A stretch of 64,000 nt of DNA from Leptospira kanakyensis. GTDB taxonomy: Bacteria; Spirochaetota; Leptospiria; Leptospirales; Leptospiraceae. The notes beneath the pieces were generated by a model. That model was given only the letters and a program-made list of their open reading frames with translations, had not been told where the DNA came from and ran no database searches. Both the position numbers and the translations under genes were made by a program. Positions 1-7,648 of the stretch are shown one piece after another (position 1 is the first letter of the stretch; each line of letters starts with the position of its first letter). The stretch spans positions 124,001 through 188,000 of the forward strand of contig NZ_RQFG01000018.1 of assembly GCF_004769235.1 (NCBI RefSeq), written 5' to 3'.

Positions 1-518
1 TACAAACATGGATTGCTCTTCCAAAAGAAAAAGAAGAAATAGATCCTAGTTTTGAACATTTTTCAGAAAAAGAAATGCCCGTTTTATCCAAAGATGGTTT
101 GGTGTTTCGTCTGTTAGGTGGTAGTTTCCTTGGATTACAATCCCCGGCAACAGTCCATTCCCCTTTGTTTTATGCTGACATCGAAATCAAACCAGAAGCA
201 GGTGAGGTAGATTGGATTCTGTCTGACAAAGAAGAGGCTGGACTCTACGTTTCTCGTGGTTCTATCGAATCCAATGGAGAATCCTACGCGGTAGGATCTA
301 TGGTTTTGTTTGAAAAAGGTTCAACTGTAAAATTTAAAGCCAAACAAAACAGCCGTTTGATGTTACTAGGAGGGGAACCCTTAACAGAAAAAAGAAATAT
401 ATTTTGGAACTTTGTTTCTACAAGACAAGAAACAATTGAAAAAGCAAAGGAAAGATGGGCAAAAGATGAATTTCCAAAAGTTCCAGGAGAAACCGATCGA
501 ATTCCTTTGCCCAACTAA
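1..518 (+). CDS. Pirin family protein, C-terminal part (5' end outside window)
   Basis: The reading frame is open from base 3, in phase with the ATG at 75, so the gene starts before the window; residues such as TWIALPKEKEE precede that ATG and match the linker between the two cupin domains of pirins. The visible part is the second cupin domain and the typical tail: a GGEPL segment, then IFWNFVSTRQETIEKAKERW and FPKVPGETD followed by IPLP. Pirins are cupin-fold proteins; some act as quercetinases or redox-sensitive metal-binding regulators. The metal ligands sit in the missing N-terminal half, so activity cannot be judged. ATG 75 is an internal methionine, not the start. The family assignment is firm; the substrate is unknown. 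Confidence 0.9.
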   Translation, partial: QTWIALPKEKEEIDPSFEHFSEKEMPVLSKDGLVFRLLGGSFLGLQSPATVHSPLFYADIEIKPEAGEVDWILSDKEEAGLYVSRGSIESNGESYAVGSMVLFEKGSTVKFKAKQNSRLMLLGGEPLTEKRNIFWNFVSTRQETIEKAKERWAKDEFPKVPGETDRIPLPN

Positions 519-535
519 AGGGTAAAGATCGATTT

Positions 536-838
536 TTATTTCAGATCATCTGCGGCTTTTTTGTATTCTTCCGCTTCCGCTCGAAATTCTTTTGCAAGGC
601 TCAGGCAATGTTCTTTAAACTTTGCTTGGCTGATTGCTTTTCCACCATTGTTCCCTGCCATTTTTTCGTGTCTTACTGCATTGGCTTCCTTCTCTTTCGC
701 AATTGAATTTAAGTAGGAACGTGCTGCCTGTTTACTTTCTGGAGAATTTGCCTCTTTAATCATCAAGTTTTCCAGTTCAGACAAAGCAAATACAGATGTA
801 GATGCTAACACGAGTAATAGGGAAATAATTTTTTTCAT
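536..838 (-). CDS. Small secreted helical protein, unknown function
   Basis: A 100-residue protein with a clear signal peptide (MKKIISLLLVLASTSVFA, cleavage probably after the Ala at 18). The mature part is short, charged and predicted helical, rich in Lys, Glu and Ala (SLAKEFRAEAEEYKKAADDLK at the end), with one cysteine (KEHCLSLAKEF). There is no lipobox cysteine at the cleavage site, so a soluble periplasmic protein is more likely than a lipoprotein. Its start is supported by an AGAGAGG-type Shine-Dalgarno just upstream (complement of ccctct near 843). It converges on the pirin gene, 17 bases away. No family recognised; the architecture resembles small periplasmic stress proteins, but that is only a resemblance. 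Confidence 0.7.
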   Translation of the reverse strand: MKKIISLLLVLASTSVFALSELENLMIKEANSPESKQAARSYLNSIAKEKEANAVRHEKMAGNNGGKAISQAKFKEHCLSLAKEFRAEAEEYKKAADDLK

Positions 839-893
839 AGTAACCTCTCTGGTGACTATTATACCAATTTTACCAGATTGTCAATAGGGTCGG

Positions 894-1910
894 TTATTGA
901 TATTTTACGTGATCCAAACCAGCTGACATAAAAGCCAGTTTGGTTCCAGTTTCGGCAAAGGCAGAAATGGTTTCTGAAAAACCAGAAGCTGTGATCATAA
1001 ATGACTCGTTAGGGCCCACCAACTTTTGTAATTCAGGAAAATAAACCGATCCAGAAATTGTATAAAAAATTCCAAACGTGACAGGGTCGCATAACGGTGA
1101 AAAGTTGAAATTTTGTGCTTGGTTAAACTCCCAAGATTCCAATCGAAACTTGTCATTAGAGGTAAAAAGATATCTTGGAAAAGGATGGTAAGTGATGAGT
1201 TCTTTGATTTTTTTTTCAGTACCATCAGAGTTTTGAAAATTCAAAACCGCCAGCGCTTTTTCTAAATGGAGTTCTCTTGGATTACCATCATCACCCAACC
1301 TACCATAATCATACACTCTATAAGTAGAATCGGAAGACTGTTGGACTTCTAAAAGGAGAACTCCTCCTCCGATAGCATGAATGGTACCAGGATTTAATAA
1401 AAAAACATCTCCTGGTTTGACCTTCCATTTCCGAAGGACAGTTTCTCCGAGATTTTGTTTTACAAGTGATTCGTATTCTTCGCGGGTTGTGTTTGTATCA
1501 AATCCAACAACGAGTTCTGCTCCTGGATCTGCGGACAAAACGTACCAACATTCTTTTTTGCCATTGGATTTAGGGTCATATTTGAGTGCATAATCATCGT
1601 CTGGATGTACTTGGACGGAAAGTTTTTCTTTGGCATCAATGACTTTGACAAGTAAAGGGAGGCTAGACTTGGCAAAAGGTTTGCCTATTACTTCATTTGG
1701 TGCTTTTCGTATAAGATCTGTTAGTGGTGAATTTTGAAACTCAGGATTTTGGATGGGAGAAATGTCTGATCCGTAAACGGAAACTTCCCAAGACTCACCG
1801 ATTTGTCCTTCTGGAATGTTTCGACCGAGTTTTGTTTGGAACTTTCGGCCTCCCCAAATTTTTTCCTTATAGATAGGGTTTAGAAATAGGACTTTGGGAA
1901 TCTTTTCCAT
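894..1910 (-). CDS. manA: Mannose-6-phosphate isomerase, class I
   Basis: Interconverts fructose 6-phosphate and mannose 6-phosphate, supplying mannose for GDP-sugars of the surface polysaccharide. At 338 residues it fits the short bacterial type I enzyme. The opening (FLNPIYKEKIWGGRKF) is typical, and zinc-site motifs are visible: QVHPDD near residue 97, GKKECWYVL shortly after, and PGTIHAIGGG near 178. The EVQQSSDSTYRVYDYGR segment that follows carries the conserved arginine. It runs in the same direction as the J-domain gene upstream (11 bases), so they may share a transcript. The assignment is confident; whether flux is catabolic or for glycan synthesis cannot be told here. Confidence 0.93.
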   Translation of the reverse strand: MEKIPKVLFLNPIYKEKIWGGRKFQTKLGRNIPEGQIGESWEVSVYGSDISPIQNPEFQNSPLTDLIRKAPNEVIGKPFAKSSLPLLVKVIDAKEKLSVQVHPDDDYALKYDPKSNGKKECWYVLSADPGAELVVGFDTNTTREEYESLVKQNLGETVLRKWKVKPGDVFLLNPGTIHAIGGGVLLLEVQQSSDSTYRVYDYGRLGDDGNPRELHLEKALAVLNFQNSDGTEKKIKELITYHPFPRYLFTSNDKFRLESWEFNQAQNFNFSPLCDPVTFGIFYTISGSVYFPELQKLVGPNESFMITASGFSETISAFAETGTKLAFMSAGLDHVKYQ

Positions 1911-1921
1911 CGATTTCCTTT

Positions 1922-2632
1922 TTAGACGGCACTCCTAACCCGTAAAGGGATATTTTTGTGAACCAAGAGTTTCACCCTTAGGTATTTTTTCTTAAAATGG
2001 GTAAAGGAGTCAGGTCGGAATTTGGAGAGATCAAACTCAAAAACCTTTCCATGGATTAGGGCCGATCTTGGAAATTCTACCTTTAGATTTTTGTATCCTT
2101 TGTAACTTCCTCTTCCACTGCAGGCAGGACAATGTGGGTCACCACCCATACAATCGCGGCAAACTATTCTCACCGTGAGCGGGATGACAGCAATCACAGG
2201 TCTTATAATTTCTGATTCTTTTAAATCAATGATCAAATCATAATCAATTCCTGTAACTTTGCGTCTATCTTTGTTGCGGAAACCTTTTCGCATTAACCCG
2301 CGTTTGGCGAGTTCCAAAATTCCTGTTGTGAATCGGACACGAGAAACTGGTAGGACTACTGGATGTTCTTCGAGTTTACGTTTTAAAAATTCACGTGCGT
2401 AGTTTTTTTTGAATTCTTCATCATACAACTTTCGTCCTTCACCGCTCAAGGTTTGGTAAGCAGAGTATAGACTTTGGAATTTAGAATAGGAGCCAGTGAA
2501 GGGGTTGTCTGGATGGAATTGTTTCACCAGATGACGGAAAGAGGATTTAATCTCTTCCGTCGTGGCTCCAAAAGGAATCTCTAGGACTTCGTAAAGGTTG
2601 GTAGGTTGCTGTGGTGGTATGGAAAAACTCAT
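1922..2632 (-). CDS. J-domain protein with half zinc finger
   Basis: A 236-residue DnaJ-type co-chaperone, not a full DnaJ. Residues about 12-75 form a J domain with the HPD signature in KQFHPDNPFTG, which stimulates the ATPase of Hsp70/DnaK. Near residues 158-175 are two Cys pairs, CRDC and CPAC followed by SGRGSYKG, equivalent to half of the four-repeat DnaJ zinc finger, then a short beta-type tail. There is no Gly/Phe-rich linker. The middle is basic (KRGLMRKGFRNKDRRK). It lies between manA and a secreted-protein gene on the same strand. It is probably a specialised J protein; its client is unknown. Confidence 0.8.
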   Translation of the reverse strand: MSFSIPPQQPTNLYEVLEIPFGATTEEIKSSFRHLVKQFHPDNPFTGSYSKFQSLYSAYQTLSGEGRKLYDEEFKKNYAREFLKRKLEEHPVVLPVSRVRFTTGILELAKRGLMRKGFRNKDRRKVTGIDYDLIIDLKESEIIRPVIAVIPLTVRIVCRDCMGGDPHCPACSGRGSYKGYKNLKVEFPRSALIHGKVFEFDLSKFRPDSFTHFKKKYLRVKLLVHKNIPLRVRSAV

Positions 2633-2647
2633 GCCACCCTCATTGGA

Positions 2648-3367
2648 TTATGGTTCTTGGAAATCTCCACTGACGGATACTTCCATAACGGATTCAGAAA
2701 CCATTCTAGTTTCCAAACTACCTTTTGCTTGGATGTATCTGTCAATGGTTCTTGCAACTTCACGGAGTCTATCTCGGTAAGCGGTTGCTAAACGTAATCT
2801 TTCCCATGGGCTTTGGATTTTCTCTAATTCGAAGTTCAGAGTGTTGTCATCAGCATTTGTCACCGTGCGAACAGAAAGAACAAGTCCCTTCACTCCACCA
2901 GATGTATTGTTTTTCAATTCACGGTAAGTGGTCACGGGGTCTTTGCCTTTTTCAGTCAGTGATTTTCTGGACCAAAAGGAAATTTCATCTAATGAGAATC
3001 CACCGCCTTCTGCTCCGCCACCACCTTTCAATTTCATAACAAAACGACTATGTAATACATAACGTGGTTCGAATGGGAGGTGGATTTCCCTTGCATTGGT
3101 GACTTGGCCATAACGACTGTCTTTGATTTTCTTTTCGAAACTTAGGAATTTCACCTTATCGTTGATGACAGCATGGTAATCATCGACTTCTTTTCCGATT
3201 CTTTCAATCTTCTGCTGTTGTTTGGCGTTATAAGGAATGAGAGCAATGCTTCCATCCGGGTTTAACTTTTTAGAATCTGCTTGGCTTACAGGTTCATTTT
3301 TTTCATCCGCGGCCATTAGACCAACGGTGAGTAGAAAGGATAAAATTAGGACAAACGAGATGCGCAT
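2648..3367 (-). CDS. Secreted/periplasmic protein, unknown function
   Basis: A 239-residue protein with an N-terminal signal peptide (MRISFVLILSFLLTVGLMAA). The mature part starts with a polar stretch, then a helix (about 50-85), a middle region with alternating beta-like stretches and a glycine run (KLKGGGGAEGGG), and a C-terminal helix (SPWERLRLATAYRDRLREVARTIDRY). No cysteine follows the signal, so it is probably periplasmic or outer-membrane associated. I do not recognise a family; the size and layout are compatible with Leptospira flagellar-sheath or periplasmic structural proteins, but nothing in the sequence proves that. It sits 15 bases upstream of the J-domain gene on the same strand. 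Confidence 0.75.
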   Translation of the reverse strand: MRISFVLILSFLLTVGLMAADEKNEPVSQADSKKLNPDGSIALIPYNAKQQQKIERIGKEVDDYHAVINDKVKFLSFEKKIKDSRYGQVTNAREIHLPFEPRYVLHSRFVMKLKGGGGAEGGGFSLDEISFWSRKSLTEKGKDPVTTYRELKNNTSGGVKGLVLSVRTVTNADDNTLNFELEKIQSPWERLRLATAYRDRLREVARTIDRYIQAKGSLETRMVSESVMEVSVSGDFQEP

Positions 3368-3485
3368 ACGAACTCCCAGATAGTAGACTCTATATATATT
3401 TTCGACTTTTGAAATGAAATCATTAATTTGTTAAAAATAAGGTTGATAAAAAACGCAAAAACCCGATCCTTGCGGAAGGTCTCCC

Positions 3486-3830
3486 ATGGAAATAAATCTA
3501 AAAAAAAATGCAGACGCCTATGTGATCAGCATTTCTGGAAGTTTGGACATTTACACTTCCCTGGATTTTAAAAACTTCCTGGAAACCAATGTTCCCACCC
3601 AACCGACTGAAAATCTACATGTCATCATCAATTTAGAGAAACTCAATTACATTGATTCCTCTGGAATTGGAATGCTCATCAAACAGTTGAATTATGTCCA
3701 AGAACTGAAGGGAAAATTCTCCATTGCCAATATGAAACCGGCGATTGAGAAGGTTTTTAAAGTGGCAGGCCTAACTAGTTACTTCCAAACCATTGGTGAA
3801 GACGAATACCGCGAAAAATACGCAGTTTAG
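3486..3830 (+). CDS. Anti-sigma factor antagonist (STAS domain)
   Basis: A single-domain STAS protein of 114 residues, the size of SpoIIAA/RsbV. The phosphorylatable serine motif is present in NYIDSSGIGMLIKQL (about residues 57-71), with the preceding strand LHVIINLEKL. Proteins of this family switch partners: the unphosphorylated form binds an anti-sigma HATPase, and a PP2C phosphatase resets it. No cognate kinase or phosphatase adjoins it; PP2C phosphatases and HATPase switch proteins occur elsewhere in the window (22-28 and 56-58 kb). A GGAAGGT ribosome binding site lies about 8 bases before the ATG. Confidence 0.9.
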   Translation: MEINLKKNADAYVISISGSLDIYTSLDFKNFLETNVPTQPTENLHVIINLEKLNYIDSSGIGMLIKQLNYVQELKGKFSIANMKPAIEKVFKVAGLTSYFQTIGEDEYREKYAV

Positions 3831-3836
3831 TCGTTT

Positions 3837-4406
3837 CTAATCCTCTCTCGTCAGTCGATTTTCCAAAACAAAGGCATCCCAAACCCCCCAGAACCGTCCC
3901 AGTGAGTTATTGCTAGGAACCAGGTCTACATAGATCTTTCCGTCAGGATATTCCGATGGCTCTAGAGAAATTTCGACGGGATTGGGAAAACTTTGGTTTC
4001 TGTCCGCATAAATAGAAAGTTTGGGCCTTCCATTCACAAGGATGTTTAGTTTTCTCGGTTTGAATTTGGAACCTTTTAAGGGTCTGTAACGAGTTATGTC
4101 TAAATAGAGATAAACTGTAGATTTCGAAACAACGGATTTTTCCAAAAGGAAATGAAGCCCTGTTTCTGGAACCATCCGACAAATGTAATCTTGGAGTCCG
4201 AGGTGGGGTGCATCTGGTTCCAATTCGTAGGATTGGTAAATGGCCCAGGTTTTTAATTCAGGGTAGGTGGCAATGTCTTCGGGGAGTAAACCTTCTTCCA
4301 ATCCAAATTCCTGTTTGGGAATGATCGAGTCGGATGCGAACACAGAAACCAAGTTTGATAAAAAGATTGCCGTAAGGAGAAGGATTCGTAGTTTCAATGG
4401 AAGCAC
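3837..4406 (-). CDS. Secreted protein, unknown function
   Basis: A 189-residue protein starting with a hydrophobic signal (LRILLLTAIFLSNLVSVFAS) and no lipobox. The mature part has an acidic opening (EFGLEEGLLPEDIATYPELKTW) and beta-rich segments (TVYLYLDITRY, LNILVNGRPKLSIYAD). A late segment, SLGRFWGVWDAFVLENR, suggests a compact beta-sandwich. No family is recognised. It converges on the STAS gene with only 6 bases between stops, and diverges from ribF with about 36 bases between starts. Confidence 0.7.
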   Translation of the reverse strand: MLPLKLRILLLTAIFLSNLVSVFASDSIIPKQEFGLEEGLLPEDIATYPELKTWAIYQSYELEPDAPHLGLQDYICRMVPETGLHFLLEKSVVSKSTVYLYLDITRYRPLKGSKFKPRKLNILVNGRPKLSIYADRNQSFPNPVEISLEPSEYPDGKIYVDLVPSNNSLGRFWGVWDAFVLENRLTRED

Positions 4407-4442
4407 CTAGTACAAGTATCGGATTACGAGACAAGTCCCCCT

Positions 4443-5375
4443 TTGAAAATTATTCGCTCTTTAGAATTGATCCAAAACGAGTTTCGAAATGGCTCCTCTT
4501 TGACTCTCGGCAACTTTGATGGAATCCATGTGGGCCATCAGACCTTACTCCTTCGTACTGTGGAGAAGGCCAAGGAACTGGGTTTACCTTCGGTAGTCGT
4601 AACATACTTTCCCAACCCTTCTGTGGTTCTTGGTAAAAAACCTAATTTTAAATATCTATCTTCGGAAAAGGAAAAAGAAGAACTCATTCGCGGGTTTGGG
4701 ATCGACTATTTACTTGTTTTGGATTTTACCTTGGAACTATCTAAAATGTCAGCAGAAGATTTTTTAGAAAAAATCATGATCCAAACTTTGAACGCCAAAC
4801 ATATTGTGATCGGTTATAATCATTTTTTTGGAGCACAGCGTCGTGGTAATTTTACGTTACTCGATTCCAATAAATCTAAATATAGTTATGCGGTTGAACT
4901 AAAAGAAGCTGTTTTAAAAAAAGAAAGCAAAATCTCTTCTTCTCTCATCCGTGGATTTTTGGAAAAAGGGGAAATGGAGGAGGCTAAAATCCTTCTCGGT
5001 AGAAATTATCATATCACAGGGATTGTTTTCGAAGGTGCCAAACGAGGAAGGACCATTGGATTTCCTACAGCAAATATAAAAGTCCCCGAAGATAAACTTC
5101 TTCCCTCGATTGGAGTTTACGCTTGTTTTGCGAAGTTTGATGGAAAAGATCATAAAGGAATGGTGAACATTGGCCACAATCCGACTTTTGATGGTTTGGG
5201 ACTCCATATAGAAGTGAATGTTTTTGATTTTGATGGTGATTTGTATGGGAAAGAAGTCGAATTAGAAATTGTTCATAAAATTCGAGAGGAAAAAAAGTTT
5301 AGTGGTTTGGATGAGTTAAAAGACCAGCTAACAAAAGATAGAACCACTGCTGTTGAAATTTTAGATTTTCACTAA
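4443..5375 (+). CDS. ribF: Bifunctional riboflavin kinase / FAD synthetase
   Basis: Makes FMN from riboflavin and then FAD, in the cytoplasm. The 310-residue length and two-domain order are typical. The N-terminal nucleotidyltransferase domain carries LTLGNFDGIHVGHQTLL (about residues 20-36), with the HxGH-type motif, and GYNHFFGAQRRGNF. The C-terminal riboflavin kinase domain carries KRGRTIGFPTANI and GMVNIGHNPTF, ending with EVNVFDFDGDLYG and EFVHKIREE-like residues. The gene appears to start at TTG 4443, because the conserved opening begins there and no ATG is better placed. It overlaps the 3' end of the convergent gene at 5361 by 15 bases. Confidence 0.95.
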   Translation: MKIIRSLELIQNEFRNGSSLTLGNFDGIHVGHQTLLLRTVEKAKELGLPSVVVTYFPNPSVVLGKKPNFKYLSSEKEKEELIRGFGIDYLLVLDFTLELSKMSAEDFLEKIMIQTLNAKHIVIGYNHFFGAQRRGNFTLLDSNKSKYSYAVELKEAVLKKESKISSSLIRGFLEKGEMEEAKILLGRNYHITGIVFEGAKRGRTIGFPTANIKVPEDKLLPSIGVYACFAKFDGKDHKGMVNIGHNPTFDGLGLHIEVNVFDFDGDLYGKEVELEIVHKIREEKKFSGLDELKDQLTKDRTTAVEILDFH

Positions 5376-6125
5376 GTGGTATAATTTTCCTTTTCGTTTG
5401 ATTTTTCCTAAAATTTGCCCATTGGTAGAATCTTTCTCCAATAAACCTTCTAAGGATGTTTTGGAAACCGCCCAATCTTCTTTCAGTTCATCAAAATAAA
5501 ATCCAAATTCTTTTTTAGAACTGTCCTTCATCAGAATTACATTTTTTTGTTTTTTTTCGCCTTCTTCCATCAACACAAAACCAGGCCCAGGGAATAAGGG
5601 TACGGATTTATCTTTTATCCGTAATTGTTTTTTAAAGGCGGGAATATCTCGTAGGATACGATAACTCTTTTTAGGAATTAAAAAGTTTACACCTTCTAAC
5701 ACATAACAGATAAAAATCATTTTTCCGTTTAGGTTTTTTGAAAGGGTTGGTGTTTGTTTTTTGTCGGAGATACGATTTGCGATCCGGGTGATTCGATTTT
5801 TTAATGCAGAATCTAAAAATTCTATTTTGTCTTCCGATTTAATTTTATCTAAAATATGAAAGAGTGAATCAAACTCTTTCTGTTTGTATTCGTTTTTGAT
5901 TTGGAACTTATGAAGTTCTGTATTTAGGCGTCGGCTTCTTTGTAAAAAATAAGGAGATTCGTTAGATTCGGAAAGTTGGATCAACTTTTCTGAGTAACCC
6001 AAAATGTTTGTGAGGTGGTCTTTTGATTCTCTTTCCAGTTCTTCCAGACGGATCAATTCATTTTCTAATTTGATTTTGATCTGAAAGAACTCTTCTGCCC
6101 CCAATACTTTTTTGGTTGGTTTCAT
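5361..6125 (-). CDS. Coiled-coil protein with degenerate CheW-like C-terminal domain
   Basis: A 254-residue cytoplasmic protein. Residues about 10-110 are charged and heptad-like, predicting a long coiled coil. Residues about 133-254 show the order of strands seen in CheW/CheA regulatory domains: FICYVLEGVNFLIPKKSYRI (compare the opening GxxYALP-type strand), then VPLFPGPGFVLMEEGE, KNVILMKDSS, FGFYFDELKEDWAVSK (like the GLLVDEV segment) and a closing GQILGKIKRKGKLYHLV. This is a remote similarity judged by eye. It begins 8 bases after rodA ends on the same strand, so it is probably the last gene of the mreC-rodA operon. A signalling adaptor linked to cell elongation is a guess. Confidence 0.6.
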   Translation of the reverse strand: MKPTKKVLGAEEFFQIKIKLENELIRLEELERESKDHLTNILGYSEKLIQLSESNESPYFLQRSRRLNTELHKFQIKNEYKQKEFDSLFHILDKIKSEDKIEFLDSALKNRITRIANRISDKKQTPTLSKNLNGKMIFICYVLEGVNFLIPKKSYRILRDIPAFKKQLRIKDKSVPLFPGPGFVLMEEGEKKQKNVILMKDSSKKEFGFYFDELKEDWAVSKTSLEGLLEKDSTNGQILGKIKRKGKLYHLVKI

Positions 6126-6133
6126 GGCGGTGT

Positions 6134-7648
6134 TTAGTTTGCAAACTTACGTTTTTTAATGGAAAGAATGATTCCCACAGCAGTCATTGCCATCACCAAA
6201 TGCGATCCACCATAACTCATAAATGTGAGTGGAACACCTGTTACCGGGAGAAGGCCAATCACAATCCCCACGTTGATAGCAATGTGGAAAAATATCATAG
6301 CCACAATTCCCGCTGCAAGGAGTGAGCCAAACCTGTCCTTACTTTCAAAACTAATTTGTAAACCTCGGAGTGGGATCGACATTAGGAAAAATAATAATAA
6401 CACACTACCAAAAAATCCTGTTTGTTCGGCCCAGGATGCAAAAATAAAATCTGTTCCCGATTCGGGAACATGGGGAACTCTTCCTTCCGTCATCTCTCCA
6501 TGAAAAAGTCCCTTTCCAAAAACCTTTCCCGATCCAACCGCTGGTTTGGAGGCTCTGAGTTGGTATCCCGCACCTTGTTTGAATTGGTCAGGATTTAAAA
6601 AAGCAGTGAGACGAATGACTTGGTTTTCACGAAATGGAATGGATTTGTGAACGGCAATGGCCGAGAGGATGGAAAGTCCCAAAATTCCAATTGTGATATA
6701 GTAGTTTCTAAGATGTTTCGAACCACGAGCAATTCGGATAAAAATCATCACCAAACTAATCAAAGCCAGTGTTCCACCGAGACCAAACATAAAGGCTTCG
6801 TTGGATAGAATTTTATATCCGACACTCGCATATTCATCTTTGACTATTTCTGCCGCTTCGCGGATCATCTGGAGATTTTTTGGATTTTCAATTCCAGGTA
6901 AGGTGAGACCAGAAACTTTTTTTCCATCTAAAATTAACCAAATTTTACCTTGGAGTTGGTTCACAAGCGAAACCAATTCTACTTTGTTATCTTTGCGAAG
7001 TAAATCGATGAGTGGTTGGATGAGTGTTAGCTGAGAGTAAGCAAGATACATGGGAACCATGAGTGATATTCCACCGAAGGTAAGTAAAGATCCAACATGT
7101 AAAATATCTGCTCCACCTAAGTACAACATGGTGAATAACATAGGTAAAAATGAAACAGCAGTTCCAAAGTCTGGTTGTAAAATGATGAAAAGCATTGGCA
7201 CCAAACAAATGATAAATGGTATGATGAGTACCGTAATTTTGTGCATTTCCTTTTCTTTCAAAACCAAATATTGACCGAGAAGGATCACTGTGGCTAGTTT
7301 TGAAAACTCGGAGGCTTGGAGAGTGATGGGTCCAAGTTTTAACCAAGAACGAGCACCACGTCCAGAAGGAAGGTATCCAATTCCTGGAATTAGAGTGAGG
7401 ACAAGTAAAACAATAGAAAAAATATAAATGAAGAGGGCATAAGAACCTATCAACTGGTAGTTGATCCTCGACATAAACCACATGGAGATGAGTCCCACAA
7501 AAACAAAGGTGAACTGTTTGTACCAGCGCCCAAGTCCATCTGCTGTATTAGCTTCCTGGGTGTATAAGGTCAGAACTCCTGCCATTGCCACGAGGACAAC
7601 AGAGATGATGAGAAAAAAATCGAGTTTTTCTGTATTACGATCAGCCAT
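6134..7648 (-). CDS. rodA: Peptidoglycan glycosyltransferase RodA (SEDS family)
   Basis: Polymerises glycan strands from lipid II during side-wall synthesis, working with PBP2 in the elongasome in the inner membrane. Signature SEDS segments are present: [22 protein letters not shown] (about 96-117), ILQPDFGTA, then late in the protein the [22 protein letters not shown] loop and [12 protein letters not shown] near the C terminus. At 504 residues it is well above the roughly 370 of E. coli RodA; the surplus is largely an insertion at about residues 207-280 plus an added hydrophobic segment. The start overlaps the mrdA stop by one base, implying coupled translation. The identity is secure. Confidence 0.95.
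   Translation of the reverse strand: MADRNTEKLDFFLIISVVLVAMAGVLTLYTQEANTADGLGRWYKQFTFVFVGLISMWFMSRINYQLIGSYALFIYIFSIVLLVLTLIPGIGYLPSGRGARSWLKLGPITLQASEFSKLATVILLGQYLVLKEKEMHKITVLIIPFIICLVPMLFIILQPDFGTAVSFLPMLFTMLYLGGADILHVGSLLTFGGISLMVPMYLAYSQLTLIQPLIDLLRKDNKVELVSLVNQLQGKIWLILDGKKVSGLTLPGIENPKNLQMIREAAEIVKDEYASVGYKILSNEAFMFGLGGTLALISLVMIFIRIARGSKHLRNYYITIGILGLSILSAIAVHKSIPFRENQVIRLTAFLNPDQFKQGAGYQLRASKPAVGSGKVFGKGLFHGEMTEGRVPHVPESGTDFIFASWAEQTGFFGSVLLLFFLMSIPLRGLQISFESKDRFGSLLAAGIVAMIFFHIAINVGIVIGLLPVTGVPLTFMSYGGSHLVMAMTAVGIILSIKKRKFAN

Noticed and set aside
2648..3367. Flagellar sheath protein of the FcpB or FlaA type
   Set aside because: Size and signal peptide would fit, but no recognisable family residues are visible and no flagellar gene is nearby.
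3837..4406. Sialidase or carbohydrate-binding function for the secreted protein at 3837
   Set aside because: Only general beta-rich character; no Asp-box or sugar-binding motif visible.
6987..7481. 164-codon minus-strand frame overlapping rodA in another phase
   Set aside because: It is a shadow of rodA; its His/Cys/Phe/Tyr-rich translation reflects the wrong phase of membrane-protein codons.
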